Source of the DNA: Pseudomonadota bacterium
GTDB lineage: Bacteria; Pseudomonadota; Gammaproteobacteria; Pseudomonadales; Pseudomonadaceae
Direction: 5' to 3'
DNA length: 64,000 nt
NCBI GenBank assembly: GCA_023431055.1
Contig: JAEYXX010000123.1
Location: forward strand, 1 to 64,000
How positions within the stretch are numbered: position 1 is the stretch's first letter; the number at the start of each line of letters is the position of its first letter. The notes under the pieces are model-generated. The model had not been told where the DNA came from and did no database searches. It saw only the letters and a list, made by a program, of their open reading frames with translations. The translations under genes and the position numbers were made by a program. Positions 1 through 8,837 of the stretch are shown piece by piece.

Positions 1-91
1 GGCCATCGCCTTGGTGCAGGCACTGCGGCCCAAGGCCATCCAGCATCCCGCTCACGTCAACTGGATCAACCAGTTCGACGCGACCCACTGA
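1..91 (+). CDS. C-terminal end of an unidentified gene (partial)
   Basis: The window opens inside a gene whose last 29 codons can be read (frame beginning at base 2, stop TGA at 89-91). The tail ends in [10 protein letters not shown] and carries no motif I recognise. It lies 13 bases upstream of the arsenic-type GAPDH gene on the same strand, so it is probably the preceding member of the same ars operon, for example an ArsR-type regulator or an arsenate reductase. That assignment rests on position alone. Confidence 0.5.
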   Translation, partial: AIALVQALRPKAIQHPAHVNWINQFDATH

Positions 92-104
92 CAGAGGCAT
101 CGAC

Positions 105-1109
105 ATGAGCATCAAAGTAGGCATCAACGGTTTTGGCCGCATCGGCCGTCTGGCATTACGCGCGGCCTGGAACTGGCCAGAACTGGAGTTCGTGCAGATC
201 AACGACCCGGCAGGCGACGCCGCCACCCACGCGCACCTGCTCAACTTCGACTCGGTGCATGGCCGCTGGCAGTTCGAGGCGGGCAGCGAGGGCGATTGCG
301 TGGTGATCGATGGCAAGCGCATCAAGGTGAGCGCCAACAAGGCCATCGCCGACACCGACTGGAGCGGCTGCGACCTGGTGCTCGAGGCCAGCGGCAAGAT
401 GAAGACGGTCGCCGTGCTGCAGGGCTATCTGGACCAGGGCGTGAAGCGCGTGGTGGTCTGCGCGCCGGTCAAGGAGCAGGGCGCGCTGAACGTGGTGATG
501 GGCGTCAATCAGCACCTGTTCGACCCGGCGCAGCACCGCATCGTCACCGCCGCCTCCTGCACCACCAACTGCCTGGCGCCGGTGGTCAAGGTGATCCACG
601 AGGCGCTGGGCATTCGCCACGGCTCGATCACCACCATCCATGACCTGACCAACACCCAGAGCATCCTCGACCAACCGCACAAGGATCTGCGCCGCGCCCG
701 CGCCTCGGGTATGAGCCTGATTCCGACCACCACCGGTTCTGCCACGGCGATTGCCGAGATCTTTCCCGAGTTGCGCGGCAAGTTGAACGGCCACGCCGTA
801 CGGGTGCCGCTGGCCAACGCCTCGCTGACCGACTGCGTGTTCGAGGTGGAGCGCGCCACCACGGCCGAGGAAGTCAACGCGATGCTCAAGGCGGCCGCCG
901 ATGGCCCGCTGAAGAACATCCTAGGTTATGAGGAGCGCCCGCTGGTGTCCATCGACTACCGCACCGATCCGCGCTCGTCCATCGTCGATGCGCTGTCGAC
1001 CATGGTGGTGGCCGGCACTCAGGTGAAGATCTATGCCTGGTACGACAACGAGTGGGGCTACGCCAACCGCGCGGTGGAGCTGGCGCGGATGGTTGGGGCA
1101 GCCGATTGA
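105..1109 (+). CDS. Arsenic-resistance glyceraldehyde-3-phosphate dehydrogenase (ArsJ partner)
   Basis: The 334-aa product is a complete class I GAPDH: an N-terminal NAD-binding start ([19 protein letters not shown]) and the catalytic Cys152 in SCTTNCLAP. GAPDHs next to arsJ use arsenate in place of phosphate to make 1-arseno-3-phosphoglycerate, which ArsJ then exports. The ArsJ-type transporter gene starts 120 bases downstream on the same strand, which is the reason for preferring this role over housekeeping glycolysis. ATG 105 follows a GAGG ribosome-binding sequence. The arsenic role is inferred from context; the enzyme family is clear. Confidence 0.9.
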   Translation: MSIKVGINGFGRIGRLALRAAWNWPELEFVQINDPAGDAATHAHLLNFDSVHGRWQFEAGSEGDCVVIDGKRIKVSANKAIADTDWSGCDLVLEASGKMKTVAVLQGYLDQGVKRVVVCAPVKEQGALNVVMGVNQHLFDPAQHRIVTAASCTTNCLAPVVKVIHEALGIRHGSITTIHDLTNTQSILDQPHKDLRRARASGMSLIPTTTGSATAIAEIFPELRGKLNGHAVRVPLANASLTDCVFEVERATTAEEVNAMLKAAADGPLKNILGYEERPLVSIDYRTDPRSSIVDALSTMVVAGTQVKIYAWYDNEWGYANRAVELARMVGAAD

Positions 1110-1117
1110 TCCGTAGG

Positions 1118-1210
1118 GTGGATGACGCTTTTTCCATCCACCAGATAACCAAGGTGAATGAAAAAGGCGTCATCCACTCACTCTGCTGTCGCGGCTAAAG
1201 CCCCTCCCAC
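1118..1210. repeat. Two repeat motifs between gapdh and arsJ
   Basis: An 11-bp inverted repeat (GTGGATGACGC at 1118-1128, complement at 1167-1177) is followed at 1188-1210 by a REP-type core, GTCGCGGCTAAAGCCCC. The same core, in either orientation, recurs near 4440, 21630, 38620 and 45215. It fills most of the 120-bp gap inside the ars transcription unit and could form an mRNA hairpin there. Confidence 0.7.
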
Positions 1211-1229
1211 GGTTTACACAGGATTTGTT

Positions 1230-2459
1230 ATGCATGCCTTATCCCGTCTGGCCCCCGAGGTGCGCCAGTACCTGCTGGTGACCGGCAACTACTGGGCTTT
1301 CACCCTCACCGACGGCGCGTTGCGCATGCTGGTGGTACTGCACTTTCACAGCCTTGGCTACACGCCGTTGCAGATTGCCGCGCTGTTTCTGTTCTACGAA
1401 ATCTTCGGTGTGGTCACCAACCTGGTGGGCGGCTACCTGGGCGCGCGGCTGGGCCTCAACCGCACCATGAACATTGGCCTCGGCCTGCAGGTGCTGGCGC
1501 TGTTGATGCTCACCGTGCCGGCTGTCTGGTTGACCGTGCCCTGGGTCATGGGCGCCCAGGCGCTGTCCGGTATCGCCAAGGATCTGAACAAGATGAGCGC
1601 CAAGAGCTCGATCAAGCTCCTGGTGCCGGACAGTCAGCAGGGCACCCTGTACAAGTGGGTGGCGATCCTCACTGGCTCGAAGAATGCGCTCAAGGGCGTC
1701 GGCTTCTTCCTCGGTGGCGCGCTGCTCGCCGTGCTCGGCTTCACCGGTGCGGTGCTGGCCATGGCCGCTGTGCTGGCGCTGATCTGGCTGGCCAGCCTGG
1801 TGCTGCTGAAGAAGGATCTGGGCAAGGCCAAGGCCAAGCCGAAATTCCGCAACATGCTGTCCAAGAGCCGGGCGATCAACATTCTCTCGGCCGCCCGGCT
1901 GTTCCTGTTCGGTGCGCGCGACGTCTGGTTCGTGGTGGCGCTGCCGGTGTACCTGAGCAGCGTGTTCGGCTGGGACTTCTGGCTGGTCGGCGGCTTTCTC
2001 GCGGCCTGGGTGATCGGCTACGGCATCGTGCAATCGCTTGCCCCGCGTATCACCGGCAAGCAAAGCGGGCATGTGCCGGACGGCCGCGCGGCTTTCGTCT
2101 GGGCCGCGCTGCTGGCCGGTCTGCCCGCGCTGATTGCCTTGGGGCTGAGCACTGGCTGGTCGGCGCAGGTGGTCTTGCTTGGCGGCCTTTTGCTGTTCGG
2201 CGTGCTGTTTGCGGTCAACTCCTCGCTACACAGCTACCTGATCGTCAGCTATGCCAAGGAAGACGGCGTGTCGCTGGATGTGGGCTTTTACTACATGTCC
2301 AACGCGCTGGGCCGGCTGATCGGTACGCTGCTCTCGGGCTGGGTCTTCCAGGCCTATGGGCTACAGGCCTGCCTGTGGGTCTCCAGCGCCTTCGTGCTGG
2401 CTGCCGCGCTGATTTCCATCGCCTTGCCCAGGCACCGCGAGACCGCTCGGCATGCCTGA
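1230..2459 (+). CDS. arsJ: Organoarsenical efflux MFS transporter ArsJ
   Basis: This 409-aa membrane protein of the major facilitator superfamily has about 12 hydrophobic segments and starts MHALSRLAPEVRQYLLVTGNY. ArsJ exports 1-arseno-3-phosphoglycerate made by the adjacent GAPDH, giving arsenate resistance without reduction. I chose ATG 1230. An upstream in-frame ATG at 1158 would make the REP repeat part of the protein and has no good ribosome-binding site. It converges with the ArsO-type gene, leaving only 11 bases between the two stops. The family call rests on the GAPDH pairing and the characteristic N-terminal region. Confidence 0.88.
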   Translation: MHALSRLAPEVRQYLLVTGNYWAFTLTDGALRMLVVLHFHSLGYTPLQIAALFLFYEIFGVVTNLVGGYLGARLGLNRTMNIGLGLQVLALLMLTVPAVWLTVPWVMGAQALSGIAKDLNKMSAKSSIKLLVPDSQQGTLYKWVAILTGSKNALKGVGFFLGGALLAVLGFTGAVLAMAAVLALIWLASLVLLKKDLGKAKAKPKFRNMLSKSRAINILSAARLFLFGARDVWFVVALPVYLSSVFGWDFWLVGGFLAAWVIGYGIVQSLAPRITGKQSGHVPDGRAAFVWAALLAGLPALIALGLSTGWSAQVVLLGGLLLFGVLFAVNSSLHSYLIVSYAKEDGVSLDVGFYYMSNALGRLIGTLLSGWVFQAYGLQACLWVSSAFVLAAALISIALPRHRETARHA

Positions 2460-2470
2460 CGTGGAGGCGT

Positions 2471-3547
2471 TCAGGCCTGCGCCGTGCTCAGGAACTGCTC
2501 GATTTCGGCGGCGGTGCTGCGCGCGGTGCGGCTTACCCCGATCAGGGTGGCCGAGGCCGAGCCCGTCCATTCGCCATAGCCCACCAGCCATAGCCTGGGT
2601 TCGTGGATGGCGCGGGTACCGTCGACCTCGATTCGCCCTTCATCGGTGAGCAGCCCCAGGCTGGTCAGGTGGTCCAGCGCAGGTTTGAAACCGGTACACC
2701 AGATCACCACATCCACCGCGCTCTGCGTGCCATCGGGCCAGAGCACGCCATCGCGGGTGAAGCGTTGGAAGGGGCGTACCGCGTGCAGCACGCCGCGCTC
2801 GCGTGCCTCGACCACGGGCGGCACCATCACCACATCGCCGAGCCCGCCCACTGGCTGGTCGATGACGCGACCTTCCTGCTGGGCTTTCCAGCGCTCTGTG
2901 GCGCGTTCGAAGAGCACGCGGCCGTCGACATCGTCGGGCAGAAACAGCGGCTCGGTGGGCGTCACCCAAGTGGCGGCGGCCACTTTCGACACCTCTGCCA
3001 GGATCTGCGCCCCGGAGTTGCCGCTGCCCACCACCAGCACCCGTTTACCCGCGAACGGTTGCGCCTCGACATAGTGGGCCGAGTGCAATTGCTGGCCGCC
3101 GAACAGCTCGCTGCCTGGATAGTGGGGGATATGGGGATGGCTCCAGGTGCCGGTGGCACTGACAACCGCCCTGGCGTCCCAGTACTGATGCTCGGCATGC
3201 ACGCGCAGCGACCCCGCGCGGCGTTCCACCGAGGTGACCCGCACGGGGCGCTGTACCCTAAACTGGTAGCGATCCTCATAGCGCGCGAGGTAATCGACGA
3301 CGTGATCGCGCGTGGGGTAGCCATCCTCGACTGGCGGCATCATCCAGCCGGGAATCGAACTCCAGGTCGCCGGGGAGAACAGTCGCAGGGAGTTCCAGCC
3401 GTGACGCCAGGCGCCGCCGGGGCCGTCCTCGGCATCGAGCATCACCAATGACAACCCGGTGCGCCGCAGAAAGTATGCGGTGGCCAGAGCGGCCTGGCCG
3501 CCACCGATGATGATGACGTCCTGCATGGTTTCGGTTTGCACGGTCAT
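2471..3547 (-). CDS. arsO: ArsO-type flavin-dependent monooxygenase
   Basis: The 358-aa soluble flavoprotein has an FAD-binding dinucleotide fold near residue 12 ([16 protein letters not shown]), an [11 protein letters not shown] segment typical of flavin monooxygenases and an NAD(P)H-binding GSGNSGAQI around residue 174. Proteins of this type (ArsO family) occur repeatedly in ars clusters and are thought to oxidise an arsenical, but their substrate is not settled. Its position, convergent with arsJ, supports the arsenic role. The alternative is a generic YUM/CzcO-like NAD(P)/FAD oxidoreductase. ATG 3547 gives an N-terminus seven residues ahead of the next Met; the start is not certain. Confidence 0.75.
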   Translation of the reverse strand: MTVQTETMQDVIIIGGGQAALATAYFLRRTGLSLVMLDAEDGPGGAWRHGWNSLRLFSPATWSSIPGWMMPPVEDGYPTRDHVVDYLARYEDRYQFRVQRPVRVTSVERRAGSLRVHAEHQYWDARAVVSATGTWSHPHIPHYPGSELFGGQQLHSAHYVEAQPFAGKRVLVVGSGNSGAQILAEVSKVAAATWVTPTEPLFLPDDVDGRVLFERATERWKAQQEGRVIDQPVGGLGDVVMVPPVVEARERGVLHAVRPFQRFTRDGVLWPDGTQSAVDVVIWCTGFKPALDHLTSLGLLTDEGRIEVDGTRAIHEPRLWLVGYGEWTGSASATLIGVSRTARSTAAEIEQFLSTAQA

Positions 3548-3806
3548 CCATGGGCTCCTGCGTTATTTAGGAAAAAGTCTAATGACATGCAGACGTGTGG
3601 GGGTGATCTGCAACAAGTCTGCTGTCATTGCCCGCGGTCGTCGACATGCTTGGCCCCCGCTCAGATGCCGAAATCCCAGTTGAAGTTTCGACCGCAGAGT
3701 AGCAGGCGCCAGCCGTGGCAAGGCGGGTTTGCATAGGGCTGGCGCAGAACCTGCATCTATGCGCTATCCGCCGGTTTTCCGTCACCGGCACGAGGAGGAT
3801 TCATTC

Positions 3807-4409
3807 ATGCGTAACCTGCTTCTACTGGTGGCGCTGCTGGGGCTGACTGGCTGCATGAAGGTCAGCGATCTGGCCAGCGGCGCCGAGTATCACCTGCGTG
3901 ATGCCGGTGTACTCGATCATGGCCGCACCGAGCGCATGACCTCGCGGCGCTTGCAGCAGGACTCGTTCATCTACATCGCCCAGGGCCATTTCGTGCCGCC
4001 GGGTCACGGTTATCCGCGGCCCAATGTGGTGGCCGAGGAAGCCTTCAAGGGCTTCGTCGAATACTTCCCTTTGGTGCGTCGCGCCCGTCAGCCTGCAGGC
4101 CTGGAAGAGGCCATGGCCGAGGCGCGTAGCGTTGGTGCGCACTATCTGCTGTATGCGCGTTTCGCCTACAGCGATGACCGCATCGGCACGCTGGAGGAAT
4201 GGGAAGACCAGGAAGCGGTGGATCGCCTTGGTACCGACCGTGCGACGATCCAGTTGATGCTGATCGAAACCAATACCCGATATCTGGTGGATACGGCGCG
4301 GATTCGCAGCCGTGGCGGTTTCCTGACGTTCTACGATGCCAAACCCCAGGACCTGATCGGGCCGCCGCTGCATGACTACGCACGCAGCCTGATAGGCGTG
4401 GGGCGCTAA
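3807..4409 (+). CDS. DUF4823-type lipoprotein
   Basis: The 200-aa product begins with a short lipoprotein signal (MRNLLLLVALLGLTGC), with the lipobox LTGC making Cys15-16 the acylated residue, so it should be anchored in the outer or inner membrane facing the periplasm. The rest resembles DUF4823 proteins of Pseudomonas. Function is unknown. ATG 3807 is preceded by GAGGAGGATTC, a strong ribosome-binding site, which decides the start against an in-frame ATG about 80 bases upstream. The 260 bp between this gene and arsO hold no ORF I can support; divergent promoters are expected there. Confidence 0.8.
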   Translation: MRNLLLLVALLGLTGCMKVSDLASGAEYHLRDAGVLDHGRTERMTSRRLQQDSFIYIAQGHFVPPGHGYPRPNVVAEEAFKGFVEYFPLVRRARQPAGLEEAMAEARSVGAHYLLYARFAYSDDRIGTLEEWEDQEAVDRLGTDRATIQLMLIETNTRYLVDTARIRSRGGFLTFYDAKPQDLIGPPLHDYARSLIGVGR

Positions 4410-4437
4410 GAGTAGGGGCAATCGGCGCGCCGAACTT

Positions 4438-4460
4438 GTAGGAGGGGCTTTAGCCGCGAC
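4438..4460. repeat. REP-type element
   Basis: GTAGGAGGGGCTTTAGCCGCGA lies between the DUF4823 and DUF1285 genes. It carries the GGGGCTTTAGCCGCGAC core shared with the repeats at 1188, 38612 and 45208. Only one arm is present. Confidence 0.7.
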
Positions 4461-4513
4461 AGGTGGCACGGTGTATCCTCGTCAGTTCGTGGCACTACGG
4501 ACGAGGAAAGACG

Positions 4514-5083
4514 ATGAGCGACCCAGGCAAGGCTGGCGACCTGCTGGCGCAGATCCCCAAGGGCGAAGGCAAGGGCCTGCCACCCGTTCACCTGTGGAAC
4601 CCGGATTTCTGTGGCGATATCGACATGCGTATCGCTCGTGATGGCACCTGGTATTACCAGGGGACGCCCATTGGCCGCAAACCCATGGTGCGGCTGTTTT
4701 CCACCATCATCCGCCGCGACGGCGACGACTATTTCCTGATCACCCCGGTGGAGAAGGTCGGTATCCAGGTCGAGGATGCGCCCTTCGTGGCAGTGACCCT
4801 GCAGGTGGAAGGCGAGGGCGAGGCGCAGGTGCTGCGCTTTACCACCAATGTCGAGGATGAGGTGGTGGCCGGCGTCGAACACCCGATCCGGGTGCAGATC
4901 GATCCTGCGACACTCGAACCCTCGCCCTACATTCTGGTGCGGCGTAACCTCGAAGCGCTGATTCACCGCAACGTGTTCTACCAGTTGGTAGAGCTGGCGG
5001 TGGAACGCGAGATCGACGGAGAGCCGTGGTTGGGCGTGTGGAGCAGTGGGCAGTTCTATCCCATAGGGCCATCTCCGGCCTGA
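4514..5083 (+). CDS. DUF1285 domain protein
   Basis: The 189-aa product matches the DUF1285 family, with the typical [19 protein letters not shown] segment and a [20 protein letters not shown] stretch near residue 45. The family is widespread in proteobacteria, has no signal peptide and no established biochemical role. ATG 4514 is preceded by GAGGAAAGACG. It is followed after 66 bases by a GNAT acetyltransferase on the same strand, so the two may be cotranscribed. Confidence 0.85.
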   Translation: MSDPGKAGDLLAQIPKGEGKGLPPVHLWNPDFCGDIDMRIARDGTWYYQGTPIGRKPMVRLFSTIIRRDGDDYFLITPVEKVGIQVEDAPFVAVTLQVEGEGEAQVLRFTTNVEDEVVAGVEHPIRVQIDPATLEPSPYILVRRNLEALIHRNVFYQLVELAVEREIDGEPWLGVWSSGQFYPIGPSPA

Positions 5084-5149
5084 GAGTGATTGGCTTCAAA
5101 GACAGCGACGGTGCGCGCGGGCACACCACTGGTATGAAGGGAGACGCAA

Positions 5150-5680
5150 ATGGATGAGCATCGCATCGAAACCGAACGCCTGACGCTGCGCCCGCCGCAG
5201 CCGCAGGATGCCGACGAGATACAGCGCCTGGCCGGTGATTTTCGCATTGCCGATGTCACCCGCAGCATTCCCCATCCCTATCCGCCCGAGCTGGCGCAGC
5301 AATGGATCGAACGCTGCGCGCAGGATTGGGCCAGCGGCGCGGCGGCCAACTTCATCATCACCGAGTCGGACAGCGGCAAGCTGATCGGCAGCATGGCCCT
5401 CATGGATATAGGCCGCGGCGAGGCCGAGGTGGGCTACTGGATCGGCGTACCTTACTGGAGCCGTGGCTATGCCAGCGAGGCCTGCAATGCACTGGTGGAT
5501 TTCGCCTTCCGCCAGCTGCGTCTGCGCCGGTTGCATGCCAGCCATCTGGCGCGCAATCCGCAGTCCGGACGTGTGCTGTTCAAGGCCGGATTTCGCCACC
5601 TCGGGCTGGGCCATAGCAAGTGCGGCAGCCAGGGCAAGGTCGAGCCGGTGGAGTTGTACGAGCGCGTTTCCGGCGAGTGA
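5150..5680 (+). CDS. GNAT-family N-acetyltransferase (RimJ/RimL-like)
   Basis: The 176-aa protein begins IETERLTLRPPQPQDADEIQRL, the usual start of the RimJ/RimL-type acetyltransferase branch, and has the acetyl-CoA-binding region YWIGVPYWSRGYASEACNAL around residue 100-120. It would transfer an acetyl group from acetyl-CoA to an amine; the substrate cannot be told from sequence. ATG 5150 follows GGGAGACGCAA. The stop lies only 12 bases from the stop of the convergent protease gene. Confidence 0.85.
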   Translation: MDEHRIETERLTLRPPQPQDADEIQRLAGDFRIADVTRSIPHPYPPELAQQWIERCAQDWASGAAANFIITESDSGKLIGSMALMDIGRGEAEVGYWIGVPYWSRGYASEACNALVDFAFRQLRLRRLHASHLARNPQSGRVLFKAGFRHLGLGHSKCGSQGKVEPVELYERVSGE

Positions 5681-5692
5681 TCCTCGGCTGCC

Positions 5693-7465
5693 TCAGCGCA
5701 CCCGGTCACGACTCTGCACCGCCAGGTCCAGCGCCTTCTGCATATCCAGTCGTGCCGAGCGGCCGACATCCTTGTCGCTCAGTTCATAGTTGCGCTCGGA
5801 CGGCAGGATGGGCGCGGTCAGGTCCTCGGCGTCCATCGGTTCGAAATCGTACTCGCCGCCGATGGTCATGGCGCTACGCCTTAGCAGCATGCGCACCTGT
5901 TCCGGTTGCAGATCCGGATTGATCGACAGCATCGCAGCGACCACGCCGGTCACCAGTGGGGTGGCGTAGGAGGTGCCGCAATGCACGTCGCCGGTGGCGT
6001 CCACTTCGTGGGTCGAGGCCTGGGCGCAGGCCGCCGCGGTGATGTCGACTCGCATGTCGACGTTCGACGAGTTACGTTTGACCACGTAGCTCGGGTCGTC
6101 TATCTCGACTTCTTCCTTCTTGCTGCGCTGGTGCCCACCGACTACCAGCAGTTGTTCGGTGATGAAGGAGGAGGGCAGACGGTACTCGTCTCTGCCTGAG
6201 TAGGAGGAACCGTTGCCGGCGGAGTTGATCACCAGCACGTCCGGGTGTTCTTCGCGCAGCCACAGGAAGAATTCCTCCAGCAACTCTTCGTAGCCACTCA
6301 TGGCGATACCCGAGCGCACCAGCGAATCGATCTCGTCGCCTTCGACATTGCGCGTACCGACGCGGTGAATGCCCCAGCTCCAGTTGAGGACGCGTACGCC
6401 GTCTTCCACCAGGTTGACCGACGCGGCGATATTGGCGGTGATGCCCGCATCCGAGTTGCGCTCGACTATGACGTCGAAGCCGTTACTGGCCTTGTCCATC
6501 CCGCGCAGGAAGCCGGTGTTGCCACCCTTGTCCCAGTGCGCGGCGAGAATGCCGGCCACGGTGCTGCCGTGATTGTCCGGCTTGTCGGCATCGCGCGCAT
6601 ACACGCAGGTACGCGGCTTGCCGTCCGGGCAGGCGCCCAGGTAGTCGGCAAAATCAGGCGCGTCGAAGTCGACGTTACGCTCGATCACGCCCACGCGGAT
6701 GCGCTCGGCCTCGATGGGCGAGTCGCCCGCGGGAATGCGCCGCTGGTAGTAGTTAACCGCATCCATGAAGCGGTTGGCGGCCCATTCCTCTGAGTTCTTT
6801 TCCGGTTTGCGTGCCGGCTTGCGCGCGGCTTCGCTCTCTTCGCCGCGCTCGGGGGCGCTTTCCTCCACGACCACGGCATCGACGCTGGTTTCGTTGCCGA
6901 TACGCAGTACCAGCGCATCGCGCTCGGTCAGATTCTTCACCGGCAGGCGCAGCTGGTAGATGTTCAGCGGCGGGATGGCGCCGACCACCTTGGCGTCGTA
7001 TTTCTTCGCCAGACGCCTGGCCTCGTCGAGACCGTCGTGGCTTTCCTCGATCAGCAGGCTGACCAGATCGACGTAGGTGGTCAGGCCGTCCATGTTCTTC
7101 GCCACTTCATCGGGGCCGGCGGCGAGCACATGGCTGCGATGCAGTGACAGCCACACCGGGTTGCTCGCGCGCGAGCCGTCTTCCAGCCACAGTGGCGCGC
7201 TGCGGTGTTCGTTGCTGTTGAGCTGCAGGCGCAGGGTGTCGCCGCTGCGTTGCACCGCCGAGGCGGGCAGGGTGTCGTCGCCGAGATGCAGCTTGGGCAA
7301 CTTCTCGCCTAGGCCACGCACCTGCATGCACCATTGCTGCCGTTCACTGGCAAGCAGATCGCCACAGCGTTGCAGACTCTGGATGCGCAAAGCTTCCTGG
7401 GCGTCGGCAAGCGGGCTGAGCACAGCCATGACGAGAGCGGACAGAAGAACGCGGTTGGGCAGCAT
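5693..7465 (-). CDS. Exported subtilisin-like (S8) serine protease, atypical triad
   Basis: This 590-aa protein has a Sec signal peptide (cleavage near ADAQ, residues 20-23), about 220 residues of unassigned N-terminal region with a charged Lys/Glu-rich linker, and an S8 domain from about residue 255. Visible motifs are DNHGSTVAGILA (His299), INSAGNGSS (oxyanion Asn) and GTSYATPLVTG (Ser499). Where subtilisins have the catalytic Asp in a D-T/S-G motif, this one reads VIERNVDF, placing Glu262 at that position. It may be a weakened or non-proteolytic member, or it may use another acid. ATG 7465 has GGAGG upstream. Confidence 0.82.
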   Translation of the reverse strand: MLPNRVLLSALVMAVLSPLADAQEALRIQSLQRCGDLLASERQQWCMQVRGLGEKLPKLHLGDDTLPASAVQRSGDTLRLQLNSNEHRSAPLWLEDGSRASNPVWLSLHRSHVLAAGPDEVAKNMDGLTTYVDLVSLLIEESHDGLDEARRLAKKYDAKVVGAIPPLNIYQLRLPVKNLTERDALVLRIGNETSVDAVVVEESAPERGEESEAARKPARKPEKNSEEWAANRFMDAVNYYQRRIPAGDSPIEAERIRVGVIERNVDFDAPDFADYLGACPDGKPRTCVYARDADKPDNHGSTVAGILAAHWDKGGNTGFLRGMDKASNGFDVIVERNSDAGITANIAASVNLVEDGVRVLNWSWGIHRVGTRNVEGDEIDSLVRSGIAMSGYEELLEEFFLWLREEHPDVLVINSAGNGSSYSGRDEYRLPSSFITEQLLVVGGHQRSKKEEVEIDDPSYVVKRNSSNVDMRVDITAAACAQASTHEVDATGDVHCGTSYATPLVTGVVAAMLSINPDLQPEQVRMLLRRSAMTIGGEYDFEPMDAEDLTAPILPSERNYELSDKDVGRSARLDMQKALDLAVQSRDRVR

Positions 7466-7590
7466 GGGGCGGGGCCTCCGTGGCGGGTGTTCAGCTTTCC
7501 GACTTTTTTCGGCCGCCTTCGTTCAGCTTGGGTGCGTGCGCTCGGTCGCTGTGAATCCTTGTGGCCGTGGCGCCGTTGCGCCTGATATTG

Positions 7591-7603
7591 GTTATGGTAT
7601 TAC
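7591..7603. promoter_or_regulatory. Weak Zur-like inverted repeat
   Basis: GTTATGGTATTAC lies in the 168-bp divergent region between the S8 protease and the DUF1624 gene. Against the gammaproteobacterial Zur core GTTATAnTATAAC it has two mismatches. It is listed because a better copy sits upstream of the TonB receptor gene 3.4 kb away. Alone it would not be convincing. Confidence 0.25.
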
Positions 7604-7633
7604 GTTTCAATCACATACTACTCGAAGCCTTAC

Positions 7634-8773
7634 ATGCCCTCCAATCGTCTGCTTTCGATCGATGCCCTGCGCGGCTTGGTCATTCTCATCATGCTGCTCG
7701 ATCACGTTCGCGAAACCTTCTACCTACATCAGCAGGTTGGCGACCCCATGGACGTGACGGCTACGGAGCCGGCGCTGTTCTTCAGCCGCACCCTGGCGCA
7801 TCTGTGCGCGCCGGTGTTCATCCTGCTCACCGGGCTTTCGGCCTTTCTCTACGGGGAAAAGCAGATGAGCCGCGCGGCCACCAGCGCCTTTCTGTTCAAG
7901 CGCGGGCTGTTTCTCGTGGTGCTGGAATTCACCCTGGTCAACTTCGCCTGGACCTTCCAGTTTCCACCTACGGTGATCTACCTGCAGGTGATCTGGGCCA
8001 TCGGCCTGAGCATGCTGGCGCTGTCGCTGCTGCTATGGCTGCCGCGTGCCTGGCTGGCCGTGCTGGGCCTGACGCTGGTGGCTGGGCACAACCTGCTCGA
8101 CGGGCTGCACTTCGGTGTGGAGTCGGCCATGCACATACCCTGGGCGGTGCTGCATGATCGTGGCTGGCTCGAATTTTCCGACTCGCTGCGCCTGCGTACT
8201 TCCTACCCGGTGCTGCCGTGGATCGGTGTGATTGCGCTGGGCTACGTGATCGGCCCCTGGTTCCGCAGCTCGCGCGACCCTCGGCAGCGTCTGCAATGGC
8301 TGCAGCTGTCCGGGCTTGGCGCGCTGGCGTTGTTCGTGGTGCTGCGCCTGGTCAATGGCTATGGCGAGAAGCCCTGGGCGGTCGGGGAGAGCGGGCTGCA
8401 GACGCTGATGAGCCTGCTCAATATCACCAAATACCCGCCGTCGCTGCTGTTCCTGGCGTTGACGCTGGGCGTTGGCCTGCTACTGCTGGCTGCTTTCGAG
8501 CGCCGCAATGAGGGTCGCATGGTGCGCACGCTGGCCGTGCTCGGCAGTGCGCCGATGTTCTTCTATCTGCTGCACCTTTATGTACTGAAGCTGCTCTACA
8601 TCGCCGCGTTCGCCATCTGGGGCGCGAACCAGGGGCATTATTTCGGCTTCGCCTCGATGGTCTGGGTCTGGGCTGCGACAGTGGTGCTGGCCGTGGTGCT
8701 GTTCCCGCCAACGCAATGGTTCGCGAGGCTCAAGGCGCAGCGTCGCGACATTCGCTGGCTGAAGTACTTCTGA
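7634..8773 (+). CDS. DUF1624 / HGSNAT-like membrane acyltransferase
   Basis: The 379-aa polytopic inner-membrane protein starts SIDALRGLVILIMLLDHVRE, the signature of the heparan-alpha-glucosaminide N-acetyltransferase-like DUF1624 family, and has about ten hydrophobic segments. The family is proposed to move acyl groups across or within the membrane, but bacterial substrates are unknown. The ribosome-binding site in front of ATG 7634 is weak. The gene ends at an intrinsic terminator shared with the convergent TonB receptor gene. Confidence 0.8.
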   Translation: MPSNRLLSIDALRGLVILIMLLDHVRETFYLHQQVGDPMDVTATEPALFFSRTLAHLCAPVFILLTGLSAFLYGEKQMSRAATSAFLFKRGLFLVVLEFTLVNFAWTFQFPPTVIYLQVIWAIGLSMLALSLLLWLPRAWLAVLGLTLVAGHNLLDGLHFGVESAMHIPWAVLHDRGWLEFSDSLRLRTSYPVLPWIGVIALGYVIGPWFRSSRDPRQRLQWLQLSGLGALALFVVLRLVNGYGEKPWAVGESGLQTLMSLLNITKYPPSLLFLALTLGVGLLLLAAFERRNEGRMVRTLAVLGSAPMFFYLLHLYVLKLLYIAAFAIWGANQGHYFGFASMVWVWAATVVLAVVLFPPTQWFARLKAQRRDIRWLKYF

Positions 8774-8784
8774 TCCGCAAATAG

Positions 8785-8813
8785 AAAAGGCCAGGGTTCT
8801 TCCCTGGCCTTTT
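8785..8813. terminator. Bidirectional intrinsic terminator
   Basis: A perfect stem AAAAGGCCAGGG / CCCTGGCCTTTT with a 5-base loop lies between the convergent DUF1624 and TonB receptor genes, with A- and T-rich ends on both sides. Confidence 0.9.
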
Positions 8814-8837
8814 GATTCGGGCTGCTGGCGCGTGTCG

